Of a DNA stretch of 64,000 nt, positions 29,004-36,942 are shown piece by piece. Each line of letters opens with the position of its first letter. The stretch's first letter is position 1. The notes below the pieces were generated by a model. It did no database searches, was not told the DNA's origin, and saw nothing but the letters and a program-made list of their open reading frames with translations. The stretch lies in the NCBI RefSeq assembly GCF_900168685.1, contig NZ_FVZN01000014.1, forward strand, positions 744,001-808,000, given 5' to 3'. Source of the stretch: Solibacillus isronensis. Its GTDB lineage: Bacteria > Bacillota > Bacilli > Bacillales_A > Planococcaceae. Made by a program: the position numbers and the translations under genes.

Positions 29004-29711
29004 TTACTTAAAATATTTGATTGTCCGTTCCCTGCATAAAACATATTTTGAAATCGTTGAGCGAACCAGTCTTTCAGGTTGAACGAGCTGACGTATAGGA
29101 TCTGGCAGGAACTTATCGAATTTAACTTCAAGTATCAGTTGTTCCGGGTATAGGATATTTTCATAAATATTACGGTTATCAAATAAATCGATTCCGTTAA
29201 TGCCTGCTTTTAACTCTTTATCAAATGTCACACGCACATTCCCTGATTTGTACGTATAGGCGGCGCGGATATAATCCACGATTACACGCGGTTTGAAAAG
29301 CCGGTATTGCAGCGCCCTGTAAAAATCCCGTATTAATGGCTCATGGCGGTGGAGCAGACAGGTGTACTGTCCCAGAAGAATCGCTTCATATTCATTCCTC
29401 GAAATACGGGCCGACTCTTTAGAGATAAAATCGCCGTATTTACTTTTTCTTTCCAAGTTCATGATATTATCCGATCTATTATAGATGCGGATTCTGTATT
29501 TTTCCCGTCCGAAAATTCCATCGTTTTTATCATGAATAGCATGATCATGTACTCCGTCAAAATAAAGACTTCGAATATTATAGCCTGCATTGTCTAAAGA
29601 GTTCTTATCCAATTCCATAATGGTCGAAATGCGGGAAAGAAGAGGGGGCATTTCTAAATAGTTAATATAATATTTTAGTTCATGCCGGAATACTTTATTC
29701 GAAAAATTCAT
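29004..29711 (-). CDS. VTC-domain protein (polyphosphate polymerase-like)
   Basis: The 235-residue protein is the VTC tunnel domain. Key basic and acidic strands are visible: FRHELKYYI near the N-terminus, REKYRIRIYN, NLERKSKYGDFISKESARIS, PRVIVDYIRAAY and LILEVKFDKFLPD. In yeast Vtc4 this domain makes polyphosphate from ATP; bacterial stand-alone versions are annotated polyphosphate polymerases, mostly untested. The ATG overlaps the stop of the upstream PelG-CotH gene by 4 bp, so the two are translationally coupled. Its presence with CotH and DUF4956 forms a known genomic association appended to the Pel genes. Confidence 0.85.
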   Translation of the reverse strand: MNFSNKVFRHELKYYINYLEMPPLLSRISTIMELDKNSLDNAGYNIRSLYFDGVHDHAIHDKNDGIFGREKYRIRIYNRSDNIMNLERKSKYGDFISKESARISRNEYEAILLGQYTCLLHRHEPLIRDFYRALQYRLFKPRVIVDYIRAAYTYKSGNVRVTFDKELKAGINGIDLFDNRNIYENILYPEQLILEVKFDKFLPDPIRQLVQPERLVRSTISKYVLCRERTIKYFK

Positions 29712-32700
29712 TCTGTCACCTCAACTTCGATTACGCCAAAATAATTGATATCCTTTTCATCATCCTGATATAAATCAAACGAGCCATTTGTATGCCCGTG
29801 TTCATCTTCCACAGTCACTTTAAAATAATAAGTTCCTGCCGGTAATTTTTCGGTACGTATTTCTGTTTCGCGGATTTTTTCGGCTTTTTTAATCACTTGT
29901 TTCATATCCGGATCTTTTGCAACGACCGCTGTATAGTAAATGTTGTCTCCTTGTAAATCGAATGATGGATTCCATGAAAAGACGTGCTCCCCATTATCGA
30001 ATAGTGCAATATCGGATTGATAAAATGGCTTTGGTTTTTCTAAATCTGCATAATATCGTTCCAATGCTAGTCGCGGGGTATCGATAATTTCCTGTATTTC
30101 TTGATCAAACCCTGAATAATGGGAAGGCAAATACTGAATATCGGGGAAGCGTGTGATAAATTGTTTCGGTAATTCATTATATTTTTCGATTTGTGCCGCT
30201 ACCTTTTGCTCATTGATATAGTTTTCATATAACTCTTCTATTTTCGCAGTCAGTTTATCTACATTTTCCTGGTATTTAAAATATCGATTTAATAATTTAT
30301 TGCCCCAGAAGTTACTGATGCCTGAACGATATGGATGGAAATTGACCGATTTGCGACCGACGTTCCAACCATCATCATAGTCCCACGGGAGGATGAGCCA
30401 TTTATCGATATTGAGTGGGGAATAGATGAAAAAGTTATTTGCATCGGTATCCATATTATCCATTAAAATATTGACAGCTACCCATGTAAGCAAGTTGTCT
30501 TCAACAAAATAATGATCAACTATATCGTTAATGGGAATCTCGTTTGTATTAATATCATTCAGCATTTGGATGAGTTTATCATGTTCTTCACGTCCTTTTA
30601 TTTCCAATATTGTTTCGAACGTCTTTTTATCATAAGTCGGGTCTGTATGGGATTTAATTTGTTCCGGGTAACGGAAAAATTCGAAAAACGTTACTTTATA
30701 CAAATAGCCGTTCGGGTCGAATAAATGATTGCGGAGGAACTTTTTGTTCGGTTGCTCGACATGTGTATAAAAACCGTAATCTTCATAGGTGGTCGAGCCG
30801 CTCGTTAAGTCTTTGACATAAAGGTGTACAAATTGTGTTCTTAAGCTCGATATATTCGGGATTTGCTCCATTAAATCGAAGCTTAGTTTATTCCGTAGTC
30901 GAATGCCATCAGCTGTATGTTTATTTAAATTGATGGTTGTTTGCTCATTCCATGTCCCGGCACTTTCAAGAAGATTAATTTTATATGATTTCTGCGCTTG
31001 GTTTCGTGATGAGTTTCCGCGTAAACTTATTTTTGCATTTGCGATGGTTGTATCTGAACCAAACATTCCTTTTTTAGGTCCTGTACCATCATCCGAACCT
31101 TCAGCTAAAATAACTGATAAATTTTCCTCACTGTACCGTTCAACAATGCGGTTAAGGCCATACCAGTCGAGTTCAGGTTTATTTGCATCCGGTAAAATCG
31201 TTACGTAAAACGTTGTAATGGAACCGTCTTCATCGCGTTCGTAAATTCGTTTATCATCAATCGTCATCAAAGTGGCAATTCCCGTAGCAGGCTGCGGACC
31301 GGGTTCGATAATATCATCAGTTAAGTTGGAGGAATCTGTACAGCCGACTAGAAAGATCGATAATAATAATATTGTAAAAATACCGGATCTCTTTAACGGT
31401 TTCTTTTTCTTCTTCCTGATCGCTTTAATTGTAACGAGAACTTGAGGGCAATACGTATAGTAATCGATATTTTTTAAAATATACAATAAGCGCATAAACA
31501 CGCAAACTAAACCGGTAAATGAAGCGATAAACATACCCATTCCGTGTAAATTCAGCTTCATTGTGACGAAAGTTAAAATAATGCTCAGCACCGTGAAAGC
31601 CCCCGACAAAAGTAAAATCCCCTTTCGGTCATCAAAGTACATTAGTATATGAAGTAGGACAAACATTAATATAAAGAAAAAGTAAGCGAGGCATAATGTG
31701 ATAAAAAGGTCAATCTGATCCATTGTGAAGCCGATTTTCGGTAAGAGTAATATACCCAGCGCGATGGCTAATGTGGAAAATAGAAGTTGAATTTCTGCTA
31801 AAAATCCGATGCGATAAATGAGTGTATTCTGCATTTTCTTTTTTGCGAACTGAAGGCTTTCGTATGTACCGCCTTCCGTAACATTTCTGTAGTAGTTTAA
31901 ATAACGTTCATAAAAATCGGTTTCAATAATGACTACAAAAAAGATTAATGAAGGCATTACGGACAGATAGGCAAAAAATACAGGGACATCATAAAATGAA
32001 GCTAACAAATAGTAGCCGGAAATCTCTATATTTTCATTTGAAAAGAACCAATAGACTAGATTATGAATATAGACACCTGAATAGACAAAAACCCCGTTAA
32101 AAAGAATTGCTGGAAATTGTTTTACGATGGTAATAAATGCATAATGATTCTTTTTCGAGTTATAGGGAAAAACTTTTTCGAAATGATAGGATGATGAGAT
32201 TAAAATACTGGCAAAACCGATCGTCATTCCGAGCAACGCTATAATGACAGGTTCAAGTAGCGTGTATTGAAATAATAAAAAGCTGGCGATTATAGATATA
32301 AAAACAGCCATGACAAAGCTGCGGAAAATACGTTTGTAATCTTTTAACGCAGACATAAACACATTTTGCAGCCAAATAACAGTCAGCTCAATAAAGTAAA
32401 AGTAGGCTAGAGCTTTATAGAGGAAACTTGCTTCTACAAAATATAAGAAACTAAATGCAATAATTGCTCCAATAGGAAGGACTACGATTAAACTTCCATA
32501 ATAGGCACTGATGACTTCACTGTACTGCTTTTCATAAATCCGGTCGGCAATATATCGGGTCACAACAATCGACAAACCGGAAGTCAGAATGATCGAGAAA
32601 ACAAAACAATAGGCAAGAGTGGCGATAAACAGCTCTTTTTGCAAATAGGAAATATTATTTTGTGCCATTAAATATTGTTGGGTGAAAAGGAGTACTAAAC

Positions 32701-32812
32701 ATAAAATGACCGGACCAATCGTCGTCATGGTGGAATAAGCATAAGCTTGAATATTATTTGCTAATCCTTCTTTACGGTACAGTTTACGTAGTTCGAATCC
32801 GATTCCTGCCAA
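29708..32812 (-). CDS. PelG-like polysaccharide exporter fused to a CotH-like kinase domain
   Basis: I start this gene at TTG 32812, 5 bp after GGGAGGTGA, giving MAGIGFELRKLY as in PelG; an upstream ATG at 32836 has no ribosome site. Residues 1 to about 455 are a roughly 12-helix MOP-superfamily transporter of the PelG type. After a basic stretch (RKKKKKPLKRSG) comes a hydrophobic helix ending in FLVGC (Cys491), which looks like a lipoprotein signal, then a CotH domain: SLRGNSSRNQAQKSYKI, NILMDNMDTDANNFFIY and WLILPWDYDDGW. The last 100 residues look like a beta-sandwich. No stop or usual start codon lies between the halves, so the fusion appears real. CotH proteins are atypical protein kinases; the target here is unknown. 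Confidence 0.85.
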   Translation of the reverse strand: MAGIGFELRKLYRKEGLANNIQAYAYSTMTTIGPVILCLVLLFTQQYLMAQNNISYLQKELFIATLAYCFVFSIILTSGLSIVVTRYIADRIYEKQYSEVISAYYGSLIVVLPIGAIIAFSFLYFVEASFLYKALAYFYFIELTVIWLQNVFMSALKDYKRIFRSFVMAVFISIIASFLLFQYTLLEPVIIALLGMTIGFASILISSSYHFEKVFPYNSKKNHYAFITIVKQFPAILFNGVFVYSGVYIHNLVYWFFSNENIEISGYYLLASFYDVPVFFAYLSVMPSLIFFVVIIETDFYERYLNYYRNVTEGGTYESLQFAKKKMQNTLIYRIGFLAEIQLLFSTLAIALGILLLPKIGFTMDQIDLFITLCLAYFFFILMFVLLHILMYFDDRKGILLLSGAFTVLSIILTFVTMKLNLHGMGMFIASFTGLVCVFMRLLYILKNIDYYTYCPQVLVTIKAIRKKKKKPLKRSGIFTILLLSIFLVGCTDSSNLTDDIIEPGPQPATGIATLMTIDDKRIYERDEDGSITTFYVTILPDANKPELDWYGLNRIVERYSEENLSVILAEGSDDGTGPKKGMFGSDTTIANAKISLRGNSSRNQAQKSYKINLLESAGTWNEQTTINLNKHTADGIRLRNKLSFDLMEQIPNISSLRTQFVHLYVKDLTSGSTTYEDYGFYTHVEQPNKKFLRNHLFDPNGYLYKVTFFEFFRYPEQIKSHTDPTYDKKTFETILEIKGREEHDKLIQMLNDINTNEIPINDIVDHYFVEDNLLTWVAVNILMDNMDTDANNFFIYSPLNIDKWLILPWDYDDGWNVGRKSVNFHPYRSGISNFWGNKLLNRYFKYQENVDKLTAKIEELYENYINEQKVAAQIEKYNELPKQFITRFPDIQYLPSHYSGFDQEIQEIIDTPRLALERYYADLEKPKPFYQSDIALFDNGEHVFSWNPSFDLQGDNIYYTAVVAKDPDMKQVIKKAEKIRETEIRTEKLPAGTYYFKVTVEDEHGHTNGSFDLYQDDEKDINYFGVIEVEVTE

Positions 32813-34226
32813 TTGTCTCACCTCCCAATCTCGCATAAATCTGTTTATAGCTTTTTATGAATGCAGAACGTTTGTATAGTTCGTTAACACGGTTAAAACC
32901 GTTTTGTCCCAGCTGTTTTCGCAATTGTTCATTTTCACATAGTTTTAGCACATAACTCGCCATTTCTTCATAATCCAGGACGGGAACGATATATCCAGCC
33001 GGGCCGTATGGATCTTCGTTACCCGCAATCAGCTCTTGGCATCCACCGACATTGGTACATACGTAAGGTTTGGAGCAGGCAAATCCCTCTAATATGGCTA
33101 AAGGCTGACCTTCGCTAATGCTGGTCAATATTAAAAAATCGAGATTCCCGATATAGTCTTTAATTTGGACCATACCGGTAAAGTGAATGTTCTGAATACC
33201 TAATACCTCTACAAGTTGAATGCATTCATCATAGTAATCGGAGTCTTCTTCTGCCGGTCCCATGATAAATAGTTCGGCGGTAGGGAGCTTTTGCTCAACT
33301 AAAGCGAACATTTGTATCATCATCTTTATATCTTTGATCGGTACAACCCGGACAATAGCACCGATACGTATCCGGTCCTCCGGTAATGTGCGTATTACAT
33401 TCTGATAATCGCTGACCTCAATGCCATTTGGGATGATGCGGATTTTTTCTTCACGGCAGCCAAGTTCTATTTGAATTTCTTTGTTTTTCCTGAATAATGT
33501 AATCACTTCATCCGCTAAGCTGTAAATGGAGCTGGATAAAGTATAGAAGTAATTGATCCACAAATCTTTAAAACAGCCTTTTACCCAGTTAGCTTTAATG
33601 ATTTCTTCTTCACGTTCACGAGAATAGATGCCGTGTTCGGTCAATAAGAGTGGTTTTTGATGGATGATTTTAGCGAGAGTCCCGACGATCCCGGCATACC
33701 CGGTGGAAACGGCGTGATAGACATCGGCTTTAGGAATATCTTCTCGAATAATCGTGAACAATGGTAAAATCATCGAGTTCACTGTCCAAAAAAGCTCCGT
33801 ATACGGCACATTTCGATACTTCGTTATAGCCAAGTGCTGCACGATATCGTAATAATCCTTACTGGATAAAAATTCGTCCACATTTTGAAACTGTTTACTG
33901 CGGATTAAATTGAATAAGCTTTCCCAATTGACGGGTTCATCATCGCTGACTAAAGCAAATAAATCCTGTTTTTGAGATGGGGTAAGATGAAAACGTTTCC
34001 CCCATTTTGCCTGCTTTTCCAAATGTGTATCCAAAAAAACTTCGTGTACAGCAAGTAAATTCGAAGGCAGCTTATAATTAAATTTTCCTTGCTGTTTCCG
34101 CTCGGCAGCGATTGCGAAAATTATAAATTCGGTCTCAGGCATAGAGGTGATCAAAGAATGAATCCAACTGGATACACCTCCTGTAACATAAGGGTACGCG
34201 CCTTCTGCTATTAAACAAACTCTCAT
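32784..34226 (-). CDS. pelF: PelF-like GT4 glycosyltransferase
   Basis: The 480-residue enzyme starts MRVCLIAEGAYPYVTGGVSSW behind GAGGG; the longer frame from 34307 is rejected. The N-terminal region matches the PelF type (DUF3492: EGAYPYVTGGVSSWIH, HAVSTGYAGIVG, LLTEHGIYSRER), and the C-terminal Rossmann half has RIIPNGIEV, AIVRVVPIKDIK, GPAEEDSDYY and SISEGQPLAILEGFACSKP with the GT4 E-x7-E pattern. In Pseudomonas PelF is the cytoplasmic polymerase for Pel, a polymer rich in GalNAc/galactosamine, acting with the PelD-PelE-PelG membrane complex. It overlaps pelG by 29 bp. Confidence 0.92.
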   Translation of the reverse strand: MRVCLIAEGAYPYVTGGVSSWIHSLITSMPETEFIIFAIAAERKQQGKFNYKLPSNLLAVHEVFLDTHLEKQAKWGKRFHLTPSQKQDLFALVSDDEPVNWESLFNLIRSKQFQNVDEFLSSKDYYDIVQHLAITKYRNVPYTELFWTVNSMILPLFTIIREDIPKADVYHAVSTGYAGIVGTLAKIIHQKPLLLTEHGIYSREREEEIIKANWVKGCFKDLWINYFYTLSSSIYSLADEVITLFRKNKEIQIELGCREEKIRIIPNGIEVSDYQNVIRTLPEDRIRIGAIVRVVPIKDIKMMIQMFALVEQKLPTAELFIMGPAEEDSDYYDECIQLVEVLGIQNIHFTGMVQIKDYIGNLDFLILTSISEGQPLAILEGFACSKPYVCTNVGGCQELIAGNEDPYGPAGYIVPVLDYEEMASYVLKLCENEQLRKQLGQNGFNRVNELYKRSAFIKSYKQIYARLGGETIGRNRIRTT

Positions 34227-34236
34227 TTCGATTCCC

Positions 34237-36048
34237 TCATTTAAACAAAATTTCAAAATTAGCCTGATGTGCATAAATGATATACGTATTTTCATCGATT
34301 TCTTCATAGGAACAATTTTTTACTTGTTTCACTTTTTTTTCGGTGCGCAAGAAAAACTCAAGTTTCTTGTTGAAGTGTTCTATTGTGCCTGTTATTTTTT
34401 GATCTGTTTGTTCGAATTGAGTCGCTGAGTTCAGTGTATTGGCTACTTTAAGTGCTGAATCGGTAGCGGTTAACGCCTCAAGCCAAGGGTAGCGTGTATG
34501 CACATCCCCTATAAACTGCTGGAACTCTTCATACATATTTGTCCAGCCACCTTTACTGCGATCTTCACTAATGACATCATCCGGATGGATAAAATGTGAG
34601 AAATAACCGTGACTTGTAATCGCATTGGCAATTTCCCATTTACTTGAAACAGAAGGGAAGTAACCTGAAGAAATTCGCGGCATTTCGACGATTGAATCTT
34701 GTGCCACTTCAAATTCTTGAACGTACGCATGCTGTGTCAAGTCTTCTGAATAAAGGGAACTAATTGTCAGTAGTTCTGGAAGTGTATCTTTTAAAACGGA
34801 ACGCCCATCCTGGGACAGAACATTGGATGGAGGTACATAAGTTGTCACGGTATATTTCGGGAATGCTTTACTTGTATAGCTTTTTAGCTCCAATAAAGAT
34901 TTTTTCATATGTTCAATCGATTTCCATGAATGATAACCGAAAAAGTTTGAGATGCTTTCATCCATTGTTAAGGATTGATGATTATAGCCATGGTAGCCAA
35001 GTTCACCGCCACCGTTAATTAACTCGCGTCCAAACCCGATCAGAAAGGTTAATTCGATATCTGACGAGTTATCGAATGGCGGGGTAACATTATTTTCATA
35101 CGATTCAATGAGAGCGCCTGTGTAAACAATGTTGTACTTATTAGCCGCTCGAATCATATTTGGCCACCAAATATTTCGATAAAAGGATGGTAAATCTTGT
35201 TTAAACTCCTTATAAATAATGTCATTTCTTTCTTTGGCGATCGGTGCAGGAAAATCATCGATAAAAAATGTTTTAGCATTGAAAATCGGGTAGATGAAAG
35301 GTTCGTCTTGCAGACTCAACATTCCGGCAATCAGTCCGCGAGAATATTTTTCTGTAGCCATATTGCAATTCAGTATAATAAATGAACCTTCCCCGTAATC
35401 GCTTTTCCAAAGTAAAGGGATGTTGTTTTGATTGACGATGTCGGGTTGGATTGATTTTTCGATCGTAATATTCAAACTGCTGTCTAAGAGATCCGATTCC
35501 CAGAAGGTTTGCTGCTTAGCACCGATTAATACGTTTGACATCATTACTATTTTGCTTGTATTTGTGAAGTCGTAGTATTCGATAATCCCGAAGTGCCGAT
35601 ACAGGGAGTTGAAATGACTGTTCGGTTCTAGCGTTTGCATTAAAAATAAATTGCCCCCGTCAGCAACAAACAGTTCAATTTCCTCTACGGTCCCGATATG
35701 ATTCAAATACGGTGAAGCCAATAATAGATTTGGGCAATTGTATAAATCGACTTTGCCTAAATCGGCATCAAAACTTTTATAAGTTTTTTGTAAATAATGC
35801 AAGGTCATTTCGATATTTTCCTTTAGCTTAACGGTTTCTTCAGTATAAACAATACAATAGTCAGGATTGTGAATTGTGGGCGTTTTTTTAGGGGTTGGCT
35901 GAATCGATTGCTGTTTGACAGTTAACTCTACTTCATTTGTAACTGTATTTAAAACGGTCTCGGAACGTGAGAAATGTAACAGGACGCCGCTTATGAAAAT
36001 AAGGGCCATGATGGAAAGTGTTTTCCGGTTTTGAAAAATCTCCTTCAT
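34237..36048 (-). CDS. DUF2194 / PelA-deacetylase-like surface protein
   Basis: The 603-residue protein has an N-terminal anchor helix (about 10-25) and an extracytoplasmic region. The first half contains a Rossmann-like fold (LLLASPYLNHIG, EIELFVADGGNLFLM), and the second half a deacetylase-like barrel: FFIDDFPAP (D264, D265), GYHGYNHQ (H353, H357) and HFIHPDDV (H488). These positions fit the metal triad of CE4-type enzymes. It resembles DUF2194 proteins and the deacetylase part of PelA, which partly removes acetyl groups from Pel. The glycoside hydrolase part of Pseudomonas PelA is not evident. It sits between the PelE-like gene and pelF. Confidence 0.78.
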   Translation of the reverse strand: MKEIFQNRKTLSIMALIFISGVLLHFSRSETVLNTVTNEVELTVKQQSIQPTPKKTPTIHNPDYCIVYTEETVKLKENIEMTLHYLQKTYKSFDADLGKVDLYNCPNLLLASPYLNHIGTVEEIELFVADGGNLFLMQTLEPNSHFNSLYRHFGIIEYYDFTNTSKIVMMSNVLIGAKQQTFWESDLLDSSLNITIEKSIQPDIVNQNNIPLLWKSDYGEGSFIILNCNMATEKYSRGLIAGMLSLQDEPFIYPIFNAKTFFIDDFPAPIAKERNDIIYKEFKQDLPSFYRNIWWPNMIRAANKYNIVYTGALIESYENNVTPPFDNSSDIELTFLIGFGRELINGGGELGYHGYNHQSLTMDESISNFFGYHSWKSIEHMKKSLLELKSYTSKAFPKYTVTTYVPPSNVLSQDGRSVLKDTLPELLTISSLYSEDLTQHAYVQEFEVAQDSIVEMPRISSGYFPSVSSKWEIANAITSHGYFSHFIHPDDVISEDRSKGGWTNMYEEFQQFIGDVHTRYPWLEALTATDSALKVANTLNSATQFEQTDQKITGTIEHFNKKLEFFLRTEKKVKQVKNCSYEEIDENTYIIYAHQANFEILFK

Positions 36049-36942
36049 TTAAGTTATCTCTCCAGACCAGTAACGTACGTAATTCAATGCTTCTTTTGAC
36101 AGTGTAATAGGAGCCGATTTTAATAATAGTAATTCCTGCTTTAATTTATTGATTGCATATTCCTCAAAATAAATTTTCATTGCGCAAATATAAGCCTGTT
36201 CACTGAGGGGAAAGCGTTCCTTGTATAAAATGACTGTTTTCTCTGCTGCAACGGTATCTTTAATAGCGAGTTCCAGATGAATTTTTTCTATATAGTTTTC
36301 TTCTGATGCTTGTTTACTTTCTATCAATCGCTGCAATAGTTCTATATACATGAACTGGTATTTTTTCGTCGATTGATAGTCTAAAAAGCCGCTTCGCAAA
36401 TATTCTTTAATAACCGCCTTGTAAGCTTTTGCTACTTCTATATTTTGCGGATGTTTACTGTACTCCGCTGCAAATTTCTGCATTAAATTCGTAAGTTTAC
36501 GCTTCATCTCGATAACAGCGGTAACTGCATAATGTGATGTTTCAGAATCTTCATTTAGGACAGCTATTTTTAAAACATCAATAAACTGCGGATCATCTTC
36601 CTTTAGCATGTCAATCAGAATTTTTCTTCTTGTCGAATAGTCATTCACTATTAAGGCTTCTTCAATCGAAATAATATTCAGTTCCTGATCGCGTAATACT
36701 TTACTTTGCGATGCCAGCAGTTCAATTCGAATATCACTGGATTGATCAGCTAAATAGGTAGATAAAAAAAGTTCGTCTTTTTTTATCCATTTTTTTGGCC
36801 AGATGGAAGGGGTGAGCCAGCCGATTACTGGAATGAATGTAACAACGCACATTTTAAAGCGCCATTCACTCCAATTTCCTTTCGTAATGATAAGAAGCAA
36901 AACCCCTGAAAAAACAACGTAAACAAAATAATAACTCATCAT
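36049..36942 (-). CDS. PelE-like membrane TPR protein
   Basis: The 297-residue protein has two N-terminal helices (about 3-19 and 29-47) and then a long helical region with TPR-like periodicity (for example VAKAYKAVIKEYL, AEKTVILYKERFPLSEQAYICAM). In Pseudomonas PelE is a membrane protein with TPRs that bridges PelD and the polymerase. Overall sequence similarity cannot be judged by eye; the call rests on topology, size and its place directly after the PelD-like gene. The stop and start codons of the two genes overlap by 1 bp, and the next gene starts directly after its stop. Confidence 0.65.
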   Translation of the reverse strand: MMSYYFVYVVFSGVLLLIITKGNWSEWRFKMCVVTFIPVIGWLTPSIWPKKWIKKDELFLSTYLADQSSDIRIELLASQSKVLRDQELNIISIEEALIVNDYSTRRKILIDMLKEDDPQFIDVLKIAVLNEDSETSHYAVTAVIEMKRKLTNLMQKFAAEYSKHPQNIEVAKAYKAVIKEYLRSGFLDYQSTKKYQFMYIELLQRLIESKQASEENYIEKIHLELAIKDTVAAEKTVILYKERFPLSEQAYICAMKIYFEEYAINKLKQELLLLKSAPITLSKEALNYVRYWSGEIT

